Notes: generated from the sequence alone by a model not told the origin. A DNA stretch of 64,000 nt from Sodalis ligni (GCF_016865525.2 NZ_CP075169.1:4402337-4466336), one strand, 5' to 3'; positions 8,798 through 18,036 are shown, numbered from the stretch's first letter. Program-made: numbers and translations.

Positions 8798-9948
8798 TAA
8801 ATAACTGCGCCTAATAGTAGATCACCGAAGGGAACTCAATCCGGTTTGAGCGATCTGATCAATCGCCAAACATCACAAATCACCAACCGGACTGAGTTAT
8901 GCCGATCATAGCACCCATACCCAGAAATGAACGACGCCAGATGCAAAAAATTGTCCAGAAAACGGCAGATAAGAATCATGCCAGACGCCTTATCGCCATG
9001 TTGATGTTGCACCGGGGTGAATCGCTGACTTGCGTTGCTAAAACCCTATGTGCCGCCCGTTCTTCCGTCGGACGCTGGATTAATTGGTTCACGTTATTTG
9101 GTATTGAAGGCCTGAAAAGTCTGCCACCGGGCCGTCAAAAAAAATGGCCTGTCGACGCCATGCTGCGAATGCTCAATTTGCTTGTTCAGCGCTCCCCGCA
9201 AGATTTTGGCTATCTGCGCTCACGCTGGAGTACCGAGATGTTAACGATTGAAATTAATAAGTTATTTAACTCTACGTTGCATCCTGGCTCACTTCGCCGT
9301 TGGTTGCCAGGAGCCGGCATTGTCTGGCGCAGAGCAGCTCCGACCTTGCATATTCGGGATCCTCACAGGGAAGAAAAGCTGGCTACAATTGATGAGGCAT
9401 TGGCAAAGAACAGTGCTGAACATCCCGTGTTTTACGAGGATGAAGTTGATATCGATCTCAACCCAAAATCGGCGCGGACTGGCAGAAAAAGGTCAGCAGA
9501 AACGCATCCCTACGCCGGGTAAAATGAAAACATTACCTTGCAGGTGCGCTGCATGCTGGAACGGGCAGAGTGGATTACGTGAGTGGAACACGTAAAAACT
9601 CAGGCTTGTTCATCGATATGCTATGCCAGCTGAAAAGCACGTATCGCAGCGCCAAAACGATCACCCTTATTGTCGATAATTACATCATTCACAAAAGTAA
9701 AAAGACATTGAAGTGGTTGAAGAAGAATCCAAAATTTATTCTTACTTATCAGCCGATTTACTCGCCATGGGTGAACAAAATAGAGCTCTTATGGTTAGCA
9801 TTACACGAAACGGTGACCCGCAATCATCACTGTAAAACAATGTGGGAGTTACTAAAAAATGTCAGACAATTTATGAAAACCGCATCACCTTTCCCAGGCA
9901 ACAAACCTGGACTAACAAAAGTGGAGCGGTAATAGGCGCAGTTATTTA
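8798..9948 (+). mobile_element. IS630-family insertion sequence, degraded
   Basis: Terminal inverted repeats are visible: TAAATAACTGCGCCTA at 8798-8813 and its reverse complement TAGGCGCAGTTATTTA at 9933-9948. The outermost TA at each end is the target duplication (C-TA on the left, TA-G on the right), consistent with insertion into CTAG, the known IS630 target. The element carries one transposase gene that is broken by several frameshifts. It stops immediately before the ribosome binding site of the Tlde1-like gene. Confidence 0.85.
8899..9932 (+). pseudogene. IS630 transposase, multiple frameshifts
   Basis: The N-terminal 195 or so residues (HTH region R-S-S-V-G-R-W-I-N-W-F, then the catalytic start H-P-V-F-Y-E-D-E-V-D-I-D-L-N-P-K) are in one frame. 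The sequence then needs at least three small indels between about 9465 and 9560 before the frame that starts near 9570 gives T-L-I-V-D-N-Y-I-I-H-K-S and Y-S-P-W-V-N-K-I-E, the remaining DDE catalytic blocks. With several separate shifts it is dead rather than a programmed-frameshift transposase. Confidence 0.85.
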
Positions 9949-9961
9949 GAAAGGATTTGGG

Positions 9962-10490
9962 ATGTCATTACAGGGAAAGTTTATTGTTAATAATTCTAGT
10001 TTTTCCCCACTAACTATTTTGGAGTCGGAACATTCCTTGCTTTCTCAGGAAATAAAGGATATCGGAATCAAGGGGATGTGTGAGGGTTCCAGAAGCCGGG
10101 CCTATACCCTCGGGACGCTATTGGATAGTTGACCGACCAACTGGCGGTATACGATCACAAGCGATAACGCACTTTAAAGACACATGGAACACGGTGGTAA
10201 GAGGCAACGCTTCAAATCATGCAGAGTGGTTTGCCTTGTATCGAGACGATGGAAAAATTGATGATTATACTTGGATTGACGGCGTAAGAAGAGGCAATTT
10301 CCGTTTGCATCCAATAGGGGGCGGTGGGATTTCTCTTGGATGTATTACGCTACAACATAAATCTGATTTTGCGACAATACGTTCGGCCCTATTGAGGACC
10401 AAAAGAGTTCCCGTCTACAGCACAGGAATCGATGCTTATGGAATGATTGAGGTAATAGTTTATGGTGGCATTTGCCCGATCGATGGTTAA
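9962..10490 (+). pseudogene. Tlde1-like type VI secretion effector (DUF2778), two frameshifts
   Basis: The catalytic half (from about 10080) contains P-I-P-S-G-R-Y-W-I-V-D-R-P-T-G-G and the motif H-P-I-G-G-G-G-I-S-L-G-C-I-T, the HxxxGxxxSxGC signature of DUF2778/Tlde1 proteins, which alter peptidoglycan by L,D-transpeptidase exchange or carboxypeptidase action in the periplasm of rival cells. The true start is M-S-L-Q-G-K-F-I-V-N-N at 9962. Two -1 changes (near 10013 and 10078) break the N-terminal half; restoring both gives 531 nt, a 176-residue protein. IS630 sits directly upstream and separates it from any original promoter. Confidence 0.75.
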
Positions 10491-10816
10491 TTTAATAATA
10501 TTTTTGTGGTATTTTTGGCTATTGGGCGTTCAATTCCTTATCCGGATGACCTAACGGCAGCACAGCAAAATATTCTTTTACAGGCAACCCATTTTTTGGT
10601 TCAAGAGATCCAGAATTAATTTTGATTGCTATCTATTTTACATTCAACACACTTTCAGCCATAATAATCTATAATCTTTTAAAAGAGTGCGGAATTGGTC
10701 TCAAAGACAAAATCCGGGCACACTCTCCGAATGACAAGCTATCGTTCATTCCAGTCATCGGTATAACGAATATTTCCATCAACATAACACCAAGTAATTC
10801 GGTTATACATCAATGA
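10462..10816 (+). pseudogene. Probable immunity protein of the Tlde1-like effector, frameshifted
   Basis: An ATG at 10462, overlapping the effector's end, opens M-V-A-F-A-R-S-M-V-N-L-I-I-F-L-W-Y-F-W-L, a membrane segment. The reading then needs frame changes (near 10533 and 10595) to continue as P-Y-P-D-D-L-T-A-A-Q-Q-N and F-G-S-R-D-P-E-L-I-L-I-A-I-Y-F-T-F-N-T, a second hydrophobic segment. Position and membrane character fit the Tldi-type immunity partner that protects the producer's own wall. The C-terminal limit is uncertain because the frame runs into the convergent hcp relic. Confidence 0.45.
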
Positions 10817-11220
10817 AACGGATTCCATATGATTGACCGTGGACATACCAGCCAATTTAGTGTTAGGCATCCCAGGATTGACTCCTGTCACTTTTACACC
10901 TTCCAATAACATTATAAAGTAAGACTCTTCCTGACCTGCAGAATTTATCCGATACCAGCGGAGCTCTGCAGATTGTAGAGTTTGTCCTTTGCGACAGCTT
11001 TATAGAGATACGGGCTTGACGAATCAAATTCCTTTTCAATCATTATGGGTGAATGTGATCGAGTTCCTGTGATTTTACCACTATTTCTATCTGCTGGGAT
11101 ATTCAAGCCGTGGCTAAAACCAATAACTTCAATACTTTCCTCCCTATCTTGCACATCTACTGACCCCTTGATATCTGCACCGCCATCATCTTTAAGCCAT
11201 AGGTATGCGGGAATAGGCAT
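10739..11220 (-). pseudogene. hcp: Type VI secretion tube protein Hcp, frameshifted
   Basis: The first 80 or so residues (M-P-I-P-A-Y-L-W-L-K-D-D-G-G-A-D-I-K-G-S, then H-S-P-I-M-I-E-K-E-F-D) match Hcp, the hexameric ring protein of the type VI tube. One missing base near 10965 breaks the frame; the other frame then gives A-E-L-R-W-Y-R-I-N, M-L-L-E-G-V-K-V-T-G-V-N-P and I-T-W-C-Y-V-D-G-N-I, ending at 10739. With the base restored it is a 160-residue protein, the usual Hcp length. The start has a good AGGAG site. No other T6SS structural gene is in the window. Confidence 0.85.
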
Positions 11221-11340
11221 AACGATACTCCTTTTGAAAAGAGTAAGTTTATCAGAACAATCATAGATAAAACTGGCTAAATCATAAACATTTCATCAAT
11301 ATATATGTTATTAGCGCTTTCCATATTCTCGTTGCTTTGC

Positions 11341-11502
11341 TTAAAGGGCGTATTGCCATTCATCCCTGGTAGTTGCCATGGCGTGATTTAAAACAGCTTC
11401 TCGCTGACGCAAAGGCAGGATCGGGCATAGGTCCTTGGTCAACGTAAGTGTCGTAATCCGATCCTTGGGTCTTACCCTCAACCTCGCCGAAAATCCCCAC
11501 AC
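11341..11502 (-). pseudogene. Unidentified coding remnant
   Basis: The 430 bp between hcp and uvdE holds no intact gene. The longest plausible relic is a 53-codon open C-terminal stretch on the minus strand ending at 11341 (...T-T-L-T-L-T-K-D-L-C-P-I-L-P-L-R-Q-R-E-A...D-E-W-Q-Y-A-L). Its composition looks protein-like, but I do not recognise the family. It could belong to the gene that originally preceded hcp. Confidence 0.25.
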
Positions 11503-11650
11503 TCACTCGCAGACCAACCAATAGATGAAGTTTCTTTATCCACGCTACGCGCTGCCCTTCACACTTACGCTGAAACCGCGTGCGGCTGTCTGGGAGACAA
11601 AATCTCAGTGAGCAGTTACACTTATAGAAACCGCATTTAAGGGAGGTATT

Positions 11651-12637
11651 ATGAAACTTGGATTCGCCTGCAAATATTTTTATTCAGAAACAACACAGCC
11701 ATTCCCTTTAAATCGCCAACGCGTAAACGATTTCTGACGTTAGACAATGATAAAAGCTCGATTTACTTTGGGAATCTTCGAGAGAAAACTTAACCAACCT
11801 TCTGTTGATTTTCGAACAATTGGCTTTACTACCAAAAATTTGAGAATGATGAGGATTGGAAGCGATCTACTGCCATTGTATACCGTCCCCGCCGCCATAA
11901 TCCTGTACCAGGAAATTTTACCCGATTTATACCCTCTGTTGAAAAACTGCGGGGATTTTGCAAAGCAGAACGATATAAGATTATCCTTTCACCCCGGACA
12001 ATACACCGTTCTGGCATCAGACAACCCATCGGTAGTGGAAAGGTCTATTGAAGACATCGAATACCACGCGCTGTGCGCGAAATCGATGGGATATGGCAAA
12101 CGTTTCCAGGACTTTAAAATAAATATTCATATGAACGGGAAGAAAGGATATGCCGGTTTCAAAGACGCTTTCCTAAAGCTCAGCCCCGAAGCGAGGCTGA
12201 TGTTGACCCTTGAAAATGACGAGATTTCCTGTTCAGTGGATGACGTATTGCAAGCAAAATTCTTATGCCCGATCGTGTTAGATATTCATCATCATTGGGT
12301 GAAGGAAAATGAATTTATCAAACCTAACGATGACCGTATTAAATTAATAAAAGAATCATGGCGAGGAGTAAAGCCTGTGTTGCATTATTCTGTCTCTCAG
12401 GAAGGTTTGATCCCTAAGCGTGGTTTTCCGAATCAAGATATATTGTGCCTGTCAAAATCAGCATTACGCGCTCATTCAAATTACTATTTTAATGATACGC
12501 TGAATGACTGGGCTTTATCCTTTGACGATTTCGATATTATGTGTGAAGTGAAAATGAAAAATCTCGCCAGGGAAAAATTGTATCAGTACGCAATGCTGAA
12601 TAAAACAATGCCGGCAAATTCATCCGTAGGCTTATAG
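11651..12637 (+). pseudogene. UV DNA damage endonuclease (UvdE/UvsE), frameshifted near its 5' end
   Basis: A strong GGGAGG site precedes the ATG at 11651, which opens M-K-L-G-F-A-C-K-Y, the typical UvdE start. After about 28 codons the frame stops, and the family match resumes in another frame (L-R-M-M-R-I-G-S-D-L-L-P-L-Y, S-F-H-P-G-Q-Y-T-V-L-A, L-T-L-E-N-D-E, D-I-H-H-H-W), which holds the metal-binding His and Glu residues of this TIM-barrel nuclease. UvdE nicks DNA 5' of UV photoproducts. The N-terminal ~50 residues are garbled and the 3' end runs into a Fic remnant, so the gene is probably inactive. Confidence 0.75.
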
Positions 12638-12770
12638 CGTACCGGGCACTGGTTTATGACGCGTCCCCTCATCGTGATGGACGAGCATTGACACGCCCGT
12701 TGCCCCGATGCGCAACGGCTGTACCGGCATGATGCCGTAAACAACGTACAGCCGACCTGTAATAGAGGGA
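12605..12770 (-). pseudogene. Second Fic gene, N-terminal remnant
   Basis: On the minus strand the sequence aligns with the first ~58 codons of the intact fic gene at 8427-6853. Shared blocks are Y-G-I-M-(L/P)-(A/V)-Q-P-L-R, V-H-(Q/H)-D-E-G, and, one frame over, N-Q-(Y/C)-P-x-x-Y-(R/K)-P-(A/T)-(D/E)-(D/E)-F-A-G. The DNA differs too much for a recent duplication. It is cut off at the uvdE end, leaving no catalytic part. Confidence 0.7.
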
Positions 12771-12903
12771 ATGATTTACGTGGCAGTATTGTGACCTTCC
12801 GGCGCGGCCACACTGGCCTGTTTATCTTTTTTCATTTGATAGCTGTCAACATCGTGAAGTGGTGGCCCCTTTTCAACGTTTCCGTTGTCCACTGTTTATC
12901 GTT

Positions 12904-13683
<780 letters not shown>

Positions 13684-13687
<4 letters not shown>

Positions 13688-14862
13688 TGTAGTCCCTCAT
13701 AGGCATCCAGCGGTCGTTGCTCTACCTGGCAGGTCCGCTGCCACAGCGCCTGGTGATGTTCCGGCACCGTCTGCCATCCGGCGGTGGCCGGTGACAACGG
13801 ATGGCGGGCGATAAGCTCGTCATTGCCGTAGACGCGTAACTCGTCGTCCAGGGTAATGCGTACCGTAACCTGGCGCCCGCACCAGGCTTCGGGCAGGCTG
13901 TAGCGGTTGCCCCGCACGTCGATGTAGCCATCCCAGGCCGCTTGGCGGATATCGTGATAACTCGTATCGAACGGACCGGCGGGCAACGGTTGCAGGGCGG
14001 TTTTTTCCGCCTCGAACCGTTCTGCCGGTGTCTGATGGAACTGGCGCAGGTCGCGTTGATCGGCCTCTTGCGCCAGCCACTGGGTCAGGAGCTGATTGAC
14101 GTGCGCAAAACTGTCGAACCGGCGATAGTGAACGAAGAAGTTGTGTTTCACATAACCCACCATGCGCTCCACTTTCCCTTTGGTCCTGGGCCGGTGAGGC
14201 CGGCAGGCGCGGGGGATAAAGCCGTAGTGCTTCGCCAGCGACTGGAAGCCGGCGTTGAAGATAACCTCGCCGGTATTATCGTGTTTGAGCACCGCCGCCT
14301 TCTGGTTATCAACCAGCACGGTTTTCACGCAGCCGCCGAAGTAACCGAACGCCTGCACCAGCGATTCGTAAGTGTGCTCCGCATCCTGGCAGGGCGCGGC
14401 GAAGACATGAAAGCGGCGCGAGTAGCCCAGCGTATTGACGGCGAAGTTGATTTTACATGGCAGGCCCGCCACTTCTGCTTCCACTTCACCCCAGTCGTGC
14501 TGCAACTGATAACCGGGCTGCGTTTCGAAGCGGACGGTTTCACGACCATGCCGGAGTCGGCGTTTGGGCTGGATATATTCCCGCAGCACGGTGGTCCCGC
14601 CACCATAGCCTTGCGCCTTGATTTCCTGGAAAATCACTTGCGCGTTCCAGACATGTTCACTCAGGCGCATATCGATAAAAGCCATGTAAGGTTCAAGTTT
14701 GCTCATACGCCGTCGTGAAGACGTCCGGCGAGGACGTTCAGGCTCGGACAGGTGCCGCCTGACCGTGCGTTCTGAGCAGCCAATCTGACGGGCAATGTCG
14801 ATAATATAAGCGCCATGAATGCGCATTTGTTTTATCATTAGGTGGTCCTCTCTGCTTAACAT
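13684..14862 (-). CDS. istA: IS21 transposase IstA
   Basis: A complete 392-residue transposase. It has an N-terminal helix-turn-helix (residues ~17-45, I-A-R-Q-I-G-C-S-E-R-T-V-R-R), a DDE catalytic core with H-D-W-G-E and L-V-D-N-Q-K blocks, and the C-terminal Mu-B-like part. It catalyses strand transfer together with IstB. The frame is intact, in contrast to its helper istB. Confidence 0.9.
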
Positions 14863-14948
14863 GGCGCTTCCTCTTTCGGTGTCGGAACCTTAAAGAAAGA
14901 CCATGTTGGGTGGAGTGGACAACTTTTCCGATGAATTACGACCTTATA

Positions 14949-15182
14949 TCAGCGATGCCGACAATAGCGGGAAGGCCAGATCTCTTCCGGTCGTTTGCCT
15001 ATCACACCTGCAATAAGGCGTTCCCCCTTTGGCCAGTGTCTGGTCAACGTATTCGCCAGCGTAGACGAAGCCAGCCCCGCCGAGCGCGAAATCGCAGCCA
15101 TCGTCGTCCCTTTCTTCTTTATTCCTGCAACAATATCAGCTGGGTGCCAGTCTTGGTCGTTCATGTGATCTCTCTTCGTCAT
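14949..15182 (-). CDS. Ner/Nlp-family DNA-binding protein
   Basis: A 77-residue protein (71 if it starts at the ATG at 15164, which has a better GAGAGA site). It matches the Ner repressor of phage Mu and the chromosomal Nlp/SfsB proteins: D-W-H-P-A-D-I-V-A-G-I-K-K-K-G, S-T-L-A-N-T-L-T-R-H-W-P-K-G-E, ending I-W-P-S-R-Y. These are small helix-turn-helix repressors or regulators. It is divergent from an XRE regulator across a shared inverted repeat. No other Mu-like phage gene is seen nearby. Confidence 0.85.
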   Translation of the reverse strand: MTKRDHMNDQDWHPADIVAGIKKKGTTMAAISRSAGLASSTLANTLTRHWPKGERLIAGVIGKRPEEIWPSRYCRHR

Positions 15183-15192
15183 GTTGACTATG

Positions 15193-15229
15193 AGTCACAA
15201 TGATACCACAAGAATTTACGGTTGTGACT
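15193..15229. promoter_or_regulatory. Inverted-repeat operator between the Ner-like and XRE genes
   Basis: AGTCACAA at 15193-15200 and its exact reverse complement TTGTGACT at 15222-15229 lie in the divergent intergenic region. The same TTGTGACT octamer recurs at 15544-15551, in front of the second XRE gene. The layout suggests one regulator binding all three half-sites. Confidence 0.55.
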
Positions 15230-15273
15230 AATAATCCGTGGACTGATAGGCATCAAAATACAATGCTTATCCC

Positions 15274-15504
15274 ATGAAAAGATCTGACCCAACAAGAGTC
15301 CTGCTAGGACGACATGTCAAAAAACTCAGATTACAAGCTGGTCTGTCTCAGGAAGCCTTTGCGGATCTATGCGGGCTCGATCGCACCTACATCAGCGGTA
15401 TTGAACGCGGTGTAAGAAACCCCACGCTGGAAGTCCTCGCTATCATTGCTGCCGCATTACATATCGATTTGATTACGCTGTTCAATTTTGATGGTTGCGA
15501 CTGA
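15274..15504 (+). CDS. XRE-family regulator 1 (small HTH protein)
   Basis: A 76-residue single-domain Cro/CI-type regulator. The helix-turn-helix spans residues ~15-55 (L-S-Q-E-A-F-A-D-L-C-G-L-D-R-T-Y-I-S-G-I-E-R-G), followed by L-E-V-L-A-I-I-A-A-A-L. Proteins of this size and sequence type include restriction-modification controller proteins, but no restriction gene is present here. It is followed by a close paralogue. Confidence 0.8.
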   Translation: MKRSDPTRVLLGRHVKKLRLQAGLSQEAFADLCGLDRTYISGIERGVRNPTLEVLAIIAAALHIDLITLFNFDGCD

Positions 15505-15543
15505 ATTCACGCCATTAGCTGTCTATTGTTAAACCATCTTCAT

Positions 15544-15591
15544 TTGTGACTCATCGTCCGTGGTCTGATAAGCAACAAAAGATAATGCTTA
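15544..15591 (+). repeat. Duplicated regulatory segment ahead of the second XRE gene
   Basis: This 48-bp segment aligns without gaps to 15222-15269, with 40 of 48 positions identical. Both copies start with TTGTGACT, contain CCGTGG and CTGATA, end with AATGCTTA, and sit just upstream of a small XRE gene. Promoter/operator and gene therefore appear to have been duplicated as one unit. Confidence 0.7.
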
Positions 15592-15596
15592 ACGGC

Positions 15597-15815
15597 ATGG
15601 AAAAATCTAAAGACATTACTGCCCTCTTCGGGCAACGTATTAAAGCACTTCGCTTGCAGGCGGGACTTTCGCAGGAAGCCTTCGCCGACAAGTGCGGGCT
15701 TGATCGCACTTATATCAGCGGGATTGAGCGGGGTGTGAGAAACCCGACGCTGGAGGGGATAGTTGTGATTGCTGGCGGACTGGGTATTGAATTGGTAACG
15801 CTGTTCGATTACTGA
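15597..15815 (+). CDS. XRE-family regulator 2, tandem paralogue
   Basis: A 72-residue paralogue of the preceding protein, sharing the block L-R-L-Q-A-G-L-S-Q-E-A-F-A-D and D-R-T-Y-I-S-G-I-E-R-G-V-R-N-P-T-L-E almost unchanged. The frame is open upstream, but the ATG at 15597 aligns with the start of the first copy and lies just after the duplicated regulatory segment. The two genes are probably the product of a tandem duplication followed by divergence of the C-terminal dimerisation part. Confidence 0.8.
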   Translation: MEKSKDITALFGQRIKALRLQAGLSQEAFADKCGLDRTYISGIERGVRNPTLEGIVVIAGGLGIELVTLFDY

Positions 15816-15885
15816 ATTTGTACCGTTTCCTTACATTGAGCCTTGAGCCGGCTATTTTGTAATCGAACTGATGTGCCGCTCTGAT

Positions 15886-16800
15886 TCATTCAAACACGAC
15901 GCCGGTCAACTCCTCGGAAACTTTCCACAAGCGTGCTGCGGTCTCGACGTCCAGCGCCTGACGCGGAATCTTCGCTACCGCCGGAAATCCGCGCATTTCA
16001 TTCATCTTGTCCGGTCCGTAGTACACGCCGCCCTTGGCGGCGGGCGCCGTAGCCGCATAAAGCGTCGGCAGCGCGCCTTGGGCCGCAGGCTGGAACATGA
16101 ACCACAGGTACTTGCGCATCAGGCCGAAGACGCTGTTCGCCCCGGCCCCATTGGGAAGCAGATCCGTGCGCGAGATGCCAGGGTGCGCGGGGATGCTGGC
16201 GATGCCCCAGCCGGCCGAATCACTCTGCCGCTGGAGTTCCAGGGCAAACATGAGGCAGGCAAGCTTGGACTGGCTGTAGATCCGCATAGGCTTGTAGTCC
16301 CGCTCGGCCTGCAGGTCGTCGAAATTGATCGCGCCATCGCGCGCGGCGATGCTCGAGAGCGTCACGACGCGCGGGCTTTTTCCTTTGCGCAATAGAGGCA
16401 GCAAGTGCGCGGTCAGCGCAAAATGACCGAGATAATTGGTGCCGAATTGCAATTCGATATTATCCTCGGTGACCCTGCGCTGCGGCGGGGTCATGACGCC
16501 TGCATTGTTGATAAGGATGTCCACGCTGCCAAGGGTGGAGCGCAGACGCGAACCAAAGGCGGCCACCGACTTGAGGCTGGCCAGATCAAGTTCTTCAAAG
16601 CGCACGGTGGCGTCGGACACAGCCTGGCGAATACGCTCAACCGCGTCCCTGCCTTTGGAAAGATTGCGACCGGCGATAATGACATCCGCACCGGCGCGAG
16701 CAAGCGCAAGAGCGTCTTCGAAGCCGAGGCCCCCGGCACCGGTGATGATTGCCGTGCGGCCATGCTGAGAAGGAATATCCGATGCAGTCCAGTTGCTCAT
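15886..16800 (-). CDS. Short-chain dehydrogenase/reductase
   Basis: A 304-residue classical SDR. It has the NAD(P)-binding glycine motif T-G-A-G-G-L-G near residue 20, the N-N-A-G motif (I-N-N-A-G-V-M) and the catalytic Y-S-Q-S-K (YxxxK). The sequence resembles the retinol dehydrogenase/WW-domain-oxidoreductase-like SDRs. The substrate is unknown. It is divergent from a TetR regulator with a palindrome in between, so it is probably that regulator's target. Confidence 0.85.
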   Translation of the reverse strand: MSNWTASDIPSQHGRTAIITGAGGLGFEDALALARAGADVIIAGRNLSKGRDAVERIRQAVSDATVRFEELDLASLKSVAAFGSRLRSTLGSVDILINNAGVMTPPQRRVTEDNIELQFGTNYLGHFALTAHLLPLLRKGKSPRVVTLSSIAARDGAINFDDLQAERDYKPMRIYSQSKLACLMFALELQRQSDSAGWGIASIPAHPGISRTDLLPNGAGANSVFGLMRKYLWFMFQPAAQGALPTLYAATAPAAKGGVYYGPDKMNEMRGFPAVAKIPRQALDVETAARLWKVSEELTGVVFE

Positions 16801-16830
16801 GTTTCTTGCCCTTACAATTGTTTTTTAGTA

Positions 16831-16860
16831 CACTTGGTGCATAAATTAATGCACTAAGTG
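16831..16860. promoter_or_regulatory. Palindromic operator between the SDR and TetR genes
   Basis: Two 12-bp arms, CACTTGGTGCAT (16831-16842) and ATGCACTAAGTG (16849-16860), form an inverted repeat with one mismatch and a 6-bp AT spacer. It lies in the divergent promoter region, as expected for a TetR dimer that represses both itself and the SDR gene. Confidence 0.75.
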
Positions 16861-16912
16861 CAATATTGCAAGGCAATTTTAAGTGACGTTGAAAAACACA
16901 GGAGGCCAGCCT

Positions 16913-17491
16913 GTGCGCCCAGGCCTGCGCGAACAAAAACAGCGTGAAACCCGATTACGCATCGCAAACACAGGCCTGAAGCTATTTCTGGCCAACGGCT
17001 ACGAGGGGACGACGCTCGATGCCATTGCCGAGGAGTCCGGCATCTCGCGCCGCACGTTCTTCTCCTATTTCAAGTCGAAGGAGGACATCTTGCTGACGTG
17101 GCAGGAAGGCGCATGGGATGCAATGCGAGCGGAACTGCTGAAAGTCTCACCTGACGAAACACCGTTGGATGCCGTGCGCAAAACGCTGATAACCGATGTC
17201 TCGCGCTACGAATCAGATCAAATGATCGCCATCGATCGGGTGATGCGCGCGAGCGAAACACTCAAGGTCCGTAAACAAGCTGCCTACGCGGCGCAGGAAA
17301 ATGCGCTCTATACCACGCTGTGCGAGGTCTGGCGACAACCGCAACGCCGCCAGGCGCTGCGCGTCGTCGCAATGTTATCCGTCGGTGCTATGCGGCTGGC
17401 CATTGAGGCTTGGGCAAATCAGCGCGGCGAGCGGCCGGTGGCGGAATTTCTCGAGGAAGCTTTCGCGAATGTGAAGGCGGTGGTGAGATAA
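16913..17491 (+). CDS. TetR-family repressor
   Basis: A 192-residue TetR/AcrR regulator. The N-terminal HTH reads L-D-A-I-A-E-E-S-G-I-S-R-R-T-F-F-S-Y-F-K-S-K-E-D-I-L split around the recognition helix, and the C-terminal part is the divergent ligand domain. The frame opens at a GTG at 16883, but the GTG at 16913 has a GGAGG site 7 bp upstream and is a better start. It probably represses itself and the divergent SDR gene. Confidence 0.8.
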   Translation: MRPGLREQKQRETRLRIANTGLKLFLANGYEGTTLDAIAEESGISRRTFFSYFKSKEDILLTWQEGAWDAMRAELLKVSPDETPLDAVRKTLITDVSRYESDQMIAIDRVMRASETLKVRKQAAYAAQENALYTTLCEVWRQPQRRQALRVVAMLSVGAMRLAIEAWANQRGERPVAEFLEEAFANVKAVVR

Positions 17492-17838
17492 GAAAGCGGA
17501 TTTAGCACACATCAGTTCTCCGGCATCGCAGAGTCGAAATATTTAATGCCGATTACCGCACTCACCAGTTTCACCCTCAGAATCAACGCGATATAGTCAG
17601 GCCAGCGGGCAAGACCGGCACAAATTCGTCAGGTTTGCCGATCATAACATTATGATGGCAAAAGTCTGGCCTGAACCGCCCCAAGAAAGCGAGGCAAAAA
17701 TAACCGCATATTTCATGTGCCGCTGCGTGTCGATAAGCGACTTGCACCCTGCACCGTTTTTCAAGTGGGGCAAGATCATCCGGTTGCGCGTGCCTGCGCT
17801 GTTTTAATCCGACAGCGACCGGGACCACTGTAATCACT

Positions 17839-18036
17839 GTGATGAGTACATCCGCGGCCACCCACGCGGTTGAGACAGACGCGTTTCACGGCGATGTCGA
17901 GCCGCTGGATTTACTGCGCGTCCTTTCGGGGGTAGCGACGATCAGAGTGAGCGAAAACTGGAAGCGCTCGGCGGTTCGGATGGTTGACCTTTTGCTCGCA
18001 GGCATGTCTGCAAAGGCTCCCGGCCCCGGCGATTAA
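17839..18036 (+). pseudogene. C-terminal remnant of a second TetR-type regulator
   Basis: A 65-codon open stretch whose product (D-A-F-H-G-D-V-E-P-L-D-L-L-R-V-L-S-G-V, then R-M-V-D-L-L-L-A-G-M) resembles the C-terminal end of SbtR-type TetR ligand domains. No DNA-binding part is found upstream; the rest of 17492-17838 shows nothing recognisable. It converges on the quinone oxidoreductase gene, which it may once have controlled. Confidence 0.5.

Noticed and set aside
9465..9560. Programmed ribosomal frameshift in the IS630 transposase
   Set aside because: At least three separate frame changes are needed, so a single programmed slip cannot produce the full protein; decay is simpler.
14949..15182. 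Part of a Mu-like prophage
   Set aside because: Only the Ner-like gene is present; no transposase A/B, structural or lysis gene lies nearby, and chromosomal Nlp homologues exist outside phages.
15274..15815. Restriction-modification controller genes
   Set aside because: The XRE proteins resemble C proteins in size, but no methyltransferase or endonuclease gene is adjacent.
17583..17861. 92-codon minus-strand ORF between the TetR gene and the quinone oxidoreductase
   Set aside because: No recognisable family pattern, no clear ribosome binding site, and it overlaps the opposite-strand TetR remnant.
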